This document shows positions 33,401-43,570 of a DNA stretch of 64,000 nucleotides, piece after piece. The stretch is taken from positions 96,475,463 to 96,539,462 of the forward strand of contig NC_083570.1 of NCBI RefSeq assembly GCF_027579695.1, given 5' to 3'. The stretch is from Neoarius graeffei (taxonomy: Eukaryota > Chordata > Actinopteri > Siluriformes > Ariidae). How positions within the stretch are numbered: position 1 is the stretch's first letter; each line of letters starts with the position of its first letter. The notes beneath the pieces were generated by a model. That model made no database searches. It was not told the DNA's origin and saw nothing but the letters and a program-made list of their open reading frames with translations. The translations under genes were made by a program, and so were the position numbers.

Positions 33401-34364
33401 AGTAGGCCTGGGAACCTATACTCTGGAGCAGGGTTAGCATAAACACTTGTATGTCATATTACAACCACACTACAGTCTCTTGTTACTGAGATGTCATACT
33501 GAACATTCTATCTAGTTTCCTATAAGGAGTCATGCTAACATATCACATTCTGGTGGGGTGAGTTACATATAGAGTAACTTGAAGTCGAGACAGGTGAGAG
33601 ATTTAGAAGTGAATTTCACCCAGTGTGCCCTTAGCATCAGTATACTGGTTCACACTCAAGGCAAGCGGTGATGTGAACTAGAGACAACAAGTTACTCTGA
33701 AAAATTTCAATATCACACATTCCCCAGAGACACTATTGTGGAGCCAAGGATGCTGATGATACAGGCCTACTGCATCAATAGTTATCTATAACTATTGTTT
33801 TATCTACATTTAGATTTACTGATCTGGCAGAAGTTTAAGCTGAGCAGATATAGATCCAGGGCATTGGTCATGGCCACAACAATGTTAGCTTGGCAGGGCT
33901 GAGATTTGAACTCACAACCTTGGAATCCAGAGCCCAGAGCTATTCCTTAATGGTCCAAAAACAAAAGCCTTCAGCCAGTTGGGATCAGATATGAATCCAA
34001 TTTGAATTTTTTTTGTAAGATGCTTTGAATAAAAATGACAGTCAAATTCATACTGGATACCTCAGGACTGACCTTTAAAGACACTGGTATCTCTGATCTT
34101 TTGAAAAAGAGCGACCTCGTCTGAAAAACAATGATGTATTACTGCCCCCTTGAGGTCATTTATAGACAGTTCGGCACAGATAAAAAATAATTTTCATCTG
34201 GATATTTTCAATTTCTCCCTGAGGTTCATTGAGTTTATTTTGTTCAGTTGCTGTCTTTCCAAGGTTTCATACAAATAACCCTGTTTTGTAACAGCTAATG
34301 GGGTATCTTCAATTTTTTTTAACCTTTTTCCGGTAGCTGAAAAACCTCAGTGTACAGTTTCATA
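33401..34364. other. intergenic, no gene seen
   Basis: Mostly unique-looking sequence. A stretch near 33890-33950 (GGGCTGAGATTTGAACTCAC) resembles a tRNA-like B-box region of an old SINE but is too short to class. Confidence 0.35.
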
Positions 34365-34367
34365 ATC

Positions 34368-34665
34368 TGGGGGTGGCAAGGTGGTGTAGTGGTTAGCACT
34401 GTCGCCTCACAGCAAGAAGGTTCTAGGTTCTAGGTTCAAGCCCAGAGGCTGACAGGGACCTGTCTGTGTGGAGTTTGCATGTTCTCCCTGTGTCTGCATG
34501 GGTTCCCTCCTGGTGCTCTGGTTTCCCCCACAGTCCAAAGACATGCAGTTAGGTTAACTGGCTACTCTATATTGTCTATAGGTGTGAATGGTTGTTTCCC
34601 AAGCCCAGAAATGGGAGGGTTGTGGCAGGAAGGGCATCTGGTGTAAAACTATGCTCCAATTAATA
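34368..34665 (+). mobile_element. V-SINE (DANA-like tail subfamily), left part
   Basis: Head GGTGGCAAGGTGGTGTAGTG with an A box, duplicated GGTTCTA around the B box, and the V-SINE core. It then diverges to GTTTCCCAAGCCCAGAAATG and GGAAGGGCATCTGGTGTAAA, which resembles the zebrafish DANA 3' part. It is split by the Tc1 at 34666-36267 and resumes at 36268-36342 (ATGTGGATCAATAGGGTCC to AGAAGAAG). Confidence 0.75.
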
Positions 34666-36267
34666 CAACCCCGATTCCAAAAAAGTTGGGACAAAGTACA
34701 AATTGTAAATAAAAACGGAATGCAATAATTTACAAATCTCAAAAACTGATATTGTATTCACAATAGAACATAGACAACATATCAAATGTCGAAAGTGAGA
34801 CATTTTGAAATTTCATGCCAAATATTGGCTCATTTGAAATTTCATGACAGCAACACATCTCAAAAAAGTTGGGACAGGGGCAATAAGAGGCTGGAAGAGT
34901 TAAAGGTACAAAAAAGGAACAGCTGGAGGACCAAATTGCAACTCATTAGGTCAATTGGCAATAGGTCATTAACATGACTGGGTATAAAAAGAGCATCTTG
35001 GAGTGGCAGCGGCTCTCAGAAGTAAAGATGGGAAGGGGCTCACCAATCACCCTAATTCTGCACCGACAAATAGTGGAGCAATATCAGAAAGGAGTTAGAC
35101 AGTGTAATATTGCAAAGCGTTTGAACATATCATCATCTACAGTGCATAATATCATCAAAAGATTCAGAGAATCTGGAAGAATCTCTGTGCGTAAGGGTCA
35201 AGGCCGGAAAACCATACTGGGTGCCCGTGATCTTCGGGCCCTTAGACAGCACTGCATCACATACAGGCATGCTTCTGTATTGGAAATCACAAAATGAGCT
35301 CAGGAATATTTCCAGAGAACATTACCTGTGAACACAATTCACCGTGCCATCTGCCGTTGCCAGCTAAAACTCTATAGTTCAAAGAAGCCGCCGTATCTAA
35401 ACATGATCCAGAAGCGCAGGCGTCTTCTCTGGGCCAAGGCTCATTTAAAATGGACTGCAGCAAAGTGGAAAACTGTTCTGTGGTCAGACAAATCAAAATT
35501 TGAAGTTCTTTATGGAAATCAGGGACGCCGTGTCATTCGGACTAAAGAAGAGAAGGACGACCCAAGTTGTTATCAGCGCTCAGTTCAGAAGCCTGCATCT
35601 CTGATGGTATGGGGTTGCATTAGTGCGTGTGGCATGGGCAGCTTACACATTTGGAAAGACACCATCAATGCTGAAAGGTATATCCAGGTTCTAGAGCAGC
35701 ATATGCTCCCGTCCAGACGTCTTTTTCAGGGAAGACCTTGCATTTTCCAACATGACAATGCCAAACCACATACTGCATCAATTACAGCATCATGGCTGTG
35801 TAGAAGAAGGGTCCAGGTACTGAACTGGCCAGTCTGCAGTCCAGATCTTTCACCCATAGAAAACATTTGGCGCATCATAAAACAGAAGATACGACAAAAA
35901 AGACCTAAGACAGTTGAGCAACTAGAATCCTACATTAGACAAGAATGGGTTAACATTCCTATCCCTAAACTTGAGCAACTTGTCTCCTCAGTCCCCAGAC
36001 GTTTACAGACTGTTATAAAGAGAAAAGGGGATGTCTCACAGTGGTAAACATGGCCTTGTCCCAAATTTTTTGAGATGTGTTGCTGTCATGAAATTTAAAA
36101 TCACCTAATTTTTCTCTATAAATGATACATTTTCTCAGTTTAAACATTTGATATGTCATCTATGTTCTATTCTGAATAAAATATGGAATTTTGAAACTTC
36201 CACATCATTGCATTCCATTTTTATTTACAATTTGTACTTTGTCCCAACTTTTTTGGAATCGGGGTTG
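34666..36267 (+). mobile_element. Tc1/mariner element, family I, copy 2 (nearly intact)
   Basis: 1602 bp with ends CAACCCCGATTCCAAAAAAG and its inverse, flanked by TA on both sides (34664-34665 and 36268-36269). Inverted ends of about 200 bp contain outer and inner AAGTTGGGACA repeats, the IR/DR layout. It carries an almost open transposase and inserted in a SINE. Confidence 0.95.
35028..36047 (+). pseudogene. Tc1 transposase, single in-frame stop
   Basis: Cut-and-paste transposase of 339 codons. The frame is continuous from MGRGSPITLI at 35028 to KGDVSQW and TAA at 36047, except for one TGA at 35295. In the related copy at 7237-8819 this codon is TGG (Trp in EITKWAQEYF). Domains: two helix-turn-helix modules (residues about 10-110, including LNISSSTVHNIIKRF), a GRKT AT-hook-like linker, then the DDE core with [20 protein letters not shown] and [11 protein letters not shown]. 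The last Asp and the Glu are separated by 34 residues, as in Tc1 (DD34E). Without readthrough only about 89 residues would be made. Confidence 0.92.
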
Positions 36268-36342
36268 TATGACATGTGGATCAATAGGGTCCATATGGAC
36301 CCCAACCTGGCAACAGTGCTGGGTAAGAGAGAAGAAGTTGAT
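36268..36342 (+). mobile_element. V-SINE 3' remainder after Tc1
   Basis: Continues the SINE interrupted at 34665 (GTGGATCAATAGGGTCCATA). Joining it to 34368-34665 across one TA restores a continuous SINE. Confidence 0.6.
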
Positions 36343-36407
36343 GACTGTTTCATAATCTATGCCTCAAACATCATCTGCTAACCAGATTTCATTATATATA
36401 TATATAT

Positions 36408-36785
36408 ATATCATCTCATCTCATTATCTCTCGCCGCTTTATCCTTCTACAGGGTCGCAGGCAAGCTGGAGCCTATCCCAGCTGACTACGGGCGAAAGGC
36501 GGGGTACACCCTGGACAAGTCACCAGGTCATCACAGGGCTGACACATAGACACAAACAACCATTCACACTCACATTCACACCTACGGTCAATTTAGAGTC
36601 ACCAGTTAACCTAACCTGCATGTCTTTGGACTGTGGGGGAAACCGGAGCACCCGGAGGAAACCCACGCGGACATGGGGAGAACATGCAAACTCCACACAG
36701 AAAGACCCTCGCCGGCCCTGGGGCTCGAACCCAGGACCTTCTTGCTGTGAGGCGACAGCGCTAACCACTACACCACCGTGCCGGC

Positions 36786-36790
<5 letters not shown>
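36408..36790 (-). mobile_element. V-SINE, full length
   Basis: Minus-strand copy from GGCCGGCACGGTGGTGTAGT to a GATGAGATGATAT tail. TA microsatellites lie on both sides (36393-36410 and 36795-36836), consistent with a target in a TA-rich stretch. Confidence 0.92.

Positions 36791-36792
<2 letters not shown>

Positions 36793-36836
<44 letters not shown>
36793..36836. repeat. (TA)n microsatellite
   Basis: About 21 TA units. Confidence 0.95.
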
Positions 36837-36841
<5 letters not shown>

Positions 36842-37002
36842 GTAAGTCTGTTTGAACAATTTGTGACAATTGAAGGAATTCCACAAACAAAACTTTACAT
36901 AAAAAACCCACTATACAGTATCCCACAGGTTCTCAACTTTGTTCCTGGAGCCCCCCCCCCCATCCTGCACATTTTAGTGTTTTCCCTCCTCTAACATACC
37001 TT

Positions 37003-37345
37003 CGTTCCATCCATTGTCCGTAACCAGTTATCCTGTACAGAGTCACGGGCAAGCTAGAGCCTATCCCAGCTGACTATGGGCAAGAGGCAGGGTACACCCT
37101 GGAGAAGTCACCAGATCGTTGCGAGGCTGACACATAGAGACAAGCAACCATTCACATTCACAGTCAATTTAGAGCCACCAATTAGCCTAACCTGCATGTC
37201 TTTGGGGGAAACCAGAGCAGAGGAAACCCATGCAGACATGGGGAGAACATGCAAACTCCACACAGAAAGGCCCCCATTGACCACTGGACTCAAACCTAGA
37301 ACCTTCTTGCTGTGAGGCGACAGTGCTAACCACTACACCACCTCT
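37003..37345 (-). mobile_element. V-SINE, old copy, GGAT-tail subfamily
   Basis: Degenerate minus-strand copy: head GGTGGTGTAGTGGTTAGCAC, core with several small deletions, tail read as CCATCCATTGTCCGTAACC on the plus strand. Confidence 0.82.
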
Positions 37346-38270
37346 AATATACGGTACCTGATTCAACTAATCAGGTAAGTAACAGGTCTTTCTGAGTTGA
37401 AGTGCATGTTTTAGATGAGGAAAAACACTAAAATGTGCAGGACATGGGGTAAACCAAGACCAGGGTCGGGAACCTGTTCAGTAACCCAGTTCATTGCTTA
37501 CATTATATCTGTTTATAAAAGGAACTGCCTAAAAGACTAAGTGTTTGCCTACAACAACAGCATACATAAACAACATGACTTTAAAGCTCAGCATAATCTT
37601 GACTTTAAAGCTATGAGCATAATCCAACCATTAGGCCAAAAATATGAAGTACAGCATTGTTTGACTGCATACAAAGACTGGCTAGAAACAATAATCATAC
37701 ATCCTGCACTTTAAACAGATCCAAGTTCTTTCTAGAGGAGGGGATAATGTAAAAGCACTTAATAAAAGAGAGAATGCAACTGTACAAGCTCATGTCATGT
37801 TAAAGAATTTGGGAGAATGGGAAAAGTTCCCATTTTTCCAAGTCAGTAGGTGGGAATTACATTTCCCCCCAACATGACTGCAGTAAAAGACAAATGTATG
37901 CGTTCTTCAAGATGTGTGAAGCCAGCCTCTTTATGACTCATATTTAGACAAAAAAGGCAAAGTTTTGATTGCTGTGCCACTCAGAATCCTTTCAGAATTG
38001 CAGACCCATAAAAGAGTGTCACTGGAGATTATAATGTCCACCGCTGGTGAAGAACCTTGTACAGACTTCAGAAATAATTTTTAAACTGATCACAGAACTG
38101 ATCAGAACTCATATTTTTGTATCTCGTGTTTACAAAATGCTAAGCTGTCAATCCATAATCACATTAATCAATTAATAATTTTTAAAATACTGTGGAAGCA
38201 GGGAAGAAATAGCTGCTACATGTTTAGGCTAAAACATCCTGCTTCACAAGCCAAATCACCTCAAAGGAGA
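37346..38270. other. intergenic, no gene seen
   Basis: Unique-looking sequence with balanced composition. No exon is supported, and individual segments were not recognised. Confidence 0.4.
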
Positions 38271-38279
38271 CAAGTGTAT

Positions 38280-38505
38280 TCATTCACTCATCTTCAACAA
38301 GTGTTATCCTGATCAGGGTCATGGTGAATCCAGAGTCCTGGGAACGCTGGGTATAAGGTGGGAATACACCATGTCCACACCTGGGCATAATGCATACACA
38401 CATTGACAGATAAGAGCAATCTAATATAGCCAATTCACCTACTGGCTTGTTTTGAGACATGGGGGAATTGGAGAACCCAGAGAAAACTCACAGAGGAAAA
38501 AGAAC
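38280..38505 (-). mobile_element. ancient V-SINE-related repeat
   Basis: ATTCATTCACTCATCTTCAA, a GATCAGGGTCATGGTGAATCC block, GTGGGAATACACCATG and GCCAATTCACCTACTGGC match the minus-strand layout of V-SINE 3' parts, but with heavy divergence. Confidence 0.55.
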
Positions 38506-39192
38506 ACATGGATAAAAGGACACAAGTGACTCAAAGAAATACAAACCAACACAAAAAGGCACACACCAAAAGAAACAGACATAAACTAAACAAAAATAAA
38601 GAGCACTTAACACAATCTAGCTAACTCGAGGCATCAGATATGGTTCATAGCTCAGTGGGATAAAAAAGGAGGCAGAAAAGGCTCCACCAAGGGGAGACAA
38701 AAACCAAACACAGGGAGATGATGGACAGCATGCTGATGTTCTTCGCATATCCACTCACACACGATGCAGTTCAGTGGGAGAGGAGGGGAAGTATGTTAGC
38801 TCATGTTTGATCTGCTGTATACAGCTATAACTGAAACTCCAAACAATCAAGTATGTGGGTCATTTTATGTGGAATAGATGATGTCTATAGTTGTCCATAA
38901 CTCATGAGTCTTTTTGGACTCTTCAGACAATCATTTTCTCTCACCATTTTATTCAGACTATCATTTCCTCATGCTCTTTTAAGGCCCAGGTTTGGTGCTC
39001 AGTTCAGCCTCCATATAGTATTTTCATGACATTATGACATTTATAAAGAATTTCAGTAGAACCTAGGTATAATTTAGTGTTCATTGGCTACTGTGCAGTA
39101 CTTTTTTAAACAATTACAATACCAGACAAAGTTTTTGAACACTTTTCTTATATTGTTCTGTTAGTTTCATTGCTATCAGTGCCATGAAATGG
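38506..39192. other. intergenic, no gene seen
   Basis: A-rich stretch (38500-38600) followed by mixed sequence. No exon seen. Confidence 0.4.
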
Positions 39193-39196
39193 TATA

Positions 39197-39988
39197 CACT
39201 AAGTAACTTTAAAAACGCACATTGATAAAACTTGCTGAATTCGTGCTGAGTTTATCTCAAGAAGAAAAGAAATATATCACAATGGAAAAATAACTTCGTT
39301 CCACCCGAATAAGTTCCAAATCTGTGCTCAAATCAGAATTTAAGGGAGTTGTACTCAATAACGTACAATATGACTCGGGTAGTCAATGACATGGACAGGC
39401 TTTAATTTTCAAACAAATTTTGCATACACTGTACACACACAGTCTTGCCTATAAATACCCGGGGGAAATGATGGGAAAATTGTCATTATTGAAGATGCCA
39501 CGCCTAAGCCAAAATCAACGTGAACAGGCCATCGGGATGTTGCATGCTGGAAGTACACAGACAGAGGTCGCCCGGCACTTCGGTGTTCATCATTCGACCA
39601 TTTCCCGTTTGAGTCAGCGTTACAGACAGACAGGGAGCACCAGGGATCGTCCACGCCCTGGTCAACCTCGAGTCACAACGCCAGTTCAGGATCAGCACAT
39701 CAGGCTAGCTCACCTCCGTGACAGATTCCTGACACCCTCAGTCACTGCTGCTGAGACCCCTAGACGACACAGACCCAGAATCTCCAGCATGACGGTCCGA
39801 ACATGGACCAACTGTCACTTTGAATTTTTTTATTGTGAATTAATTCTTGAGTTTGACAATAAATGTCCTTTATCGATGTTTCAAGATGTGTGTGCATTAC
39901 ATACAATATCATAAATTTCAAATATATGCATGGATCTAAAGTGATATCGTGTTGAATTCCATTGTGCGTTTTTAAAGTTACTTAGTAT
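39197..39988 (+). mobile_element. Tc1-like element, DDE core deleted
   Basis: Inverted ends CACTAAGTAACTTTAAAAAC and GTTTTTAAAGTTACTTAGTA, with TA on both sides. It encodes only the N-terminal DNA-binding part of the transposase (39483-39810). An internal deletion joins that part to AT-rich 3' sequence. Its right end touches dispersed repeat A at 39987. Confidence 0.8.
39497..39914 (+). pseudogene. Tc1-like transposase N-terminus (HTH only)
   Basis: From MPRLSQNQREQAIGML: a paired-like helix-turn-helix (TEVARHFGVHHSTISRL), a GRPRPGQPRV-type linker near 39640-39670, and the second helix-turn-helix up to ISSMTVR. The frame then continues into unrelated residues; the three catalytic acidic residues are missing. 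It could at most bind transposon ends. Confidence 0.8.
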
Positions 39989-40490
39989 ATATTCTATCCA
40001 CATTCACTGGAGATGAGCAATCCTGTGATCTGACTCTACTACTAGGATATCAGCTCATATACCATCAGTAGAGAAAAACAAAATGGTGGAGCATGTTGCT
40101 GAACCAACCAAGGATGAAATAAAGACTCTACTCGAAAACAACCCCCCCCAAAAAAAATACAAAAAAGGAACAAAATATAGAATAAAAGTATTTGATAGTA
40201 AGAACATATCTTTTTTTATTTTTCAAAAATTATTATTATAACACATTTCACAAATTGCTACTGTCATTTCACCGGTTTGTTTACATTCTAAGCGCAGATG
40301 ATTTTGTCAGATGTTTTGTATAAAGTTTTTATTTATTGAATTTGCAAAAAATAAAAATGCTCTGTTTCTCAAAATTCAGTGAATGTGGATAGAATAAAAT
40401 GGTTATTCCACTCAATCTCATTGTACATGGCTTATAGCCACATGCCTCGTCGGCTATCAGCTCATGTACCACTCGATTTCATGAAATAAC
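39987..40490. repeat. dispersed repeat A, copy 2
   Basis: TATTCTATCCACATTCACTGG at the left and CAGTGAATGTGGATAGAATA near 40378 form inverted ends. The 3' extension with ATGGCTTATAGCC is also present. Matches copies at 4017 and 60221. Confidence 0.65.
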
Positions 40491-40504
40491 TGTATATATA
40501 TATA

Positions 40505-40876
40505 TATATATAAAATCTCATTATCTCTAGCCGCTTTATCCTGTTCTACAGGGTCGCAGGCAAGCTGGAGCCTATCCCAGCTGACTATGGGTGAAAGGCG
40601 GGGTACATCCTGGACAAGTCGCCAGGTCATTACAGGGCTGACACATAGACACAGACAACCATTCACACTCACACCTACGGTCAATTTAGAGTCACCAGTT
40701 AACCTAACCTGCATGTCTTTGGACTGTGGGGGAAACTGGAGCACCCGGAGGAAACCCACGCGGACACGGGGAGAACATGCAAACTCCGCACAGAAAGGCC
40801 CTCGCTGGCCACGGGGCTCGAACCCGGACCTTCTTGCTGTGAGGTGATAGCGCTAACCACTACACCACTGTGCCGC

Positions 40877-40878
<2 letters not shown>
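40505..40878 (-). mobile_element. V-SINE, full length
   Basis: Minus-strand copy with head GGGCGGCACAGTGGTGTAGT, core, and tail CTAGAGATAATGAGATTTTA. It lies between two TA microsatellites (40494-40512 and 40879-40915). Confidence 0.92.
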
Positions 40879-40917
<39 letters not shown>

Positions 40918-41966
40918 GTGTTATTTAAGGGGCTCATGAACTGGCCACTTGCATATCCTACTGTAATGGGACACTACTAGTGCATCTCAATCAATTAGAA
41001 TATCATGAAAAAATTCAATATTTTCCATCAGTTATTTAAGAAAGTGACAATTCTATATATTCTAGACTCATTACATGTAAACTAAAATGTCTTGAGCATT
41101 TTTCTATTTTACTTTTGATAAATGCAGCCTACAGCACAAAAAAATCTCAAAATATGAGAACATTTCATTTTGAGTTTCAGTAAAACAGAATAAATACCAT
41201 GTATCTCTTGGTCTAGTTCAGTACATGCAATCACAATCATAGAGAAGACTGCTAACTTGACAGTTGTCCAGAAGACGATCATCAACACCCTCCACAAGGA
41301 GCGTAAGCCACAGAAGGTCATTACTGAAAAGACTGGATGGAAAAGGTGCACGAGTGACAGGGATGACTGCAGCCTTGAGAGGCTTGTCAAGAAAAATCAA
41401 TTCAAGAACTTAGGAGAACTTCACAAGGAGTGGATGAGGCTGGTGTCAGTGCATCAAGAGCCACCACACACAGACATCTTCAGGAAAGGGGCTACAACTG
41501 TAGTATTCCTAATATCAAGCCACTCCTAAACCGGAGACAATGTCAGAAGTGTCTTACCTGGGCTAAGGAGAGAAAGAACTGGACTGTTGCTCAGTGGTCC
41601 AAAGTCCTCTTTTCAGATTAAAGTAAATTTTGCATTTCATTTAGAAATCAAGGTCCTAGAGACTGGAGGAAGAGTGGAGAGACACAGAATCCAAGGTGCT
41701 TGAAGTCTGGTGTGAAATTTCTACAGTCTATGATGATTTGGGGTGCCATGTCATCTGCTGGTGTTGGTCCACTGCATTTTATTAAGTCCAAATTCAATGC
41801 AGCCATCTACCAGGAGATTTTAGAACACTTCATACTTCCATCTGCTGACAAGCTTTATGGAGATGTCAATTTCTTTTTCCAGCAGCACTTAGCAACTGCC
41901 CACAGTGCCAAAACTACTACTAAATGGTTTGCTGACCATGATATTACTGTGCTTGATTGGCCAGCC

Positions 41967-42255
41967 GGTGAGTGGCCTAATGGTTTGCGTGTCCGCCTCT
42001 CGATTGGGAGATTGTAAGTTCTACTCACGGTTCTAGTCAGAACAAAGACCATCATAAAAATGGTGCCTACTGGCAAGGCACGCTGCAATACAGATGCGAG
42101 TGGGGAGTCAAACTCTCGTGGTTACCAGAGGACTAGCCCCCCCCCCCCCCCCCCCCCCACTGTAACCCTAGCTATGTAATATAGGCAAGAGGCCGAGAGC
42201 TACGAATTGGAGATCAGCGCCACCAAACGTGCCATGAAAATGGTGTGAGAAGGAC
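41967..42255 (+). mobile_element. tRNA-derived SINE (second family) with about 13-bp TSD
   Basis: The head GAGTGGCCTAATGGTTTGCG has an A box; GTAAGTTCTACTC sits where the B box belongs. It ends with GGAGATCAGCGCCACC and a GGACTTTGACTTTG tail. It is flanked by near-identical TTGATTGGCCAGCC and TTGATTGGTCAGCC. A C-run of about 20 occurs at 42138-42158. It differs from the V-SINEs and has no V-SINE core. Confidence 0.7.
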
Positions 42256-42353
42256 TTTGACTTTGATTGGTCAGCCAACTCTCCTGACCTGAACCCCATA
42301 GAGAATCTATGGGGTATTGTCAAGAGGAAGAGGAGAAACCCCCAACCCAAAAA

Positions 42354-43168
42354 TGGGCAATTCCATGTAAATGTCAACCTCACCATGCAAAAATAAAGCA
42401 ACATGTAATACATCAAAACCACTCCCAGAGATATCACCTAGGCCTGTATTTTACAGACGTGAATAAGTTGAACCAATTTGTAACCAACCTAATATGTCAC
42501 TGTCAGTCTTTCTTTCTTATAATGTAAAACCCAAGCTAAAATCAACTTTGATCATGTACAATTCTATATTATTGCCACAAGCCACAGAAATGTATGCTAA
42601 AATCCACAAAACAGCAAAACAATAGCCATCCTAAATATTATTTAAGAACTTTGATAGTTTTAGCTGATATTTAGAGAGTTTTTCAAAGGGTTATGGTGGT
42701 TAAATTGCTGATTTTCTAAACATATGCCATGTCTATTTCAGACGTGTCACATCCATAACGGAATTTCGTCACATCCATAACGCTGACTTTTCCTTCTGAA
42801 ACTCTGCATGAAATACAAAATATTTTAAACAAAGATTTTTTAATATTCACCTTGGACCCCTCTATCAAATGGATATCTCCATTTCGACATTAGGTTTACA
42901 ATTTCACAGAGTTTGATAAAAATGTACAGTCACCCAAGAAAAGTGATACTTTTTCTGTCACATCCATAACGCATCTTTTATTGGCATTTTCTGGCATGCC
43001 CTAGATGTACTATGGGAATTGTTCTTGTTCTATCACTTCTCCAGTATGGTACAGCCTTAAAATATGCAACACCTGTTTAAATACTGGGAGACAATAAAAC
43101 ATGCACTGGGTCATTTGTTGCCATTTTGAGTTCAAGTGTCACGTCCATAACGCTGGAATTGCTCAAAT
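42354..43168. mobile_element. non-autonomous DNA element with TCACATCCATAACG repeats
   Basis: Short inverted ends GGGCAATTCCA and TGGAATTGCTC bound about 815 bp. It carries four dispersed copies of TCACATCCATAACG or TCACGTCCATAACG (42746, 42768, 42960 and 43138). It splits the Tc1 transposase between the NPIENLWG region and ELKATIKATW. No coding frame. Confidence 0.55.
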
Positions 43169-43570
43169 CAAGATGAGCTGAAGGCCACTATCAAAGCAAC
43201 CTGGGCTTCAGTAGCACCTCAGCAGCTCCACAGGCTGATCGCCTTCATGCCACACCACACTGATGCAGCTATTTGTAGTAAAGGAGCCCCAGCCAAGTAT
43301 TGAGTGTATAAATGAACATAGTTTTCAGAAGTTGGACATTTCTGTGTTGTAAATCCTTTTTGACTGAGCTTAAGAAATATTCTAATAATTTGAGATACTG
43401 GATTTCTGATTTTCATGAGCTATAAGCCATAATCATCAAAATTAAAACAAAAAAGGGCTTGAAATATTTCACTTTACATGTAATGAATATAGAATATATG
43501 AAAGTTGACCTTTTTGAATTAAATTATGCAAAAAAAATGTAATACTCTAATTGTATGAGATGCACTAGTA

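Larger units (their letters stand above)
41215..43305 (+). pseudogene. Tc1 transposase pseudogene, family V
   Basis: Recognisable pieces: TVVQKTIINTLHKERKPQKV (41257 on), LFSD followed by a stop where SDESKF is expected (first catalytic region, about 41620), and MIWGAMSSAGVGPLHF. Next comes FQQHLATAHSAKTT, in which the catalytic Asp reads as His. After the two insertions the C-terminal block with ELKATIKATW follows at about 43177. Multiple frame breaks. Dead. Confidence 0.8.
40977..43568 (+). mobile_element. Tc1/mariner element, family V, with two insertions
   Basis: Ends CTAGTGCATCTCAATCAATT and its inverse (GAGATGCACTAG), flanked by TA at 40975-40976 and 43569-43570. At 2592 bp it is about 1 kb longer than a Tc1 because a tRNA-type SINE (about 41967-42255) and a DNA element (about 42354-43168) are inserted in its transposase. 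Confidence 0.88.
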
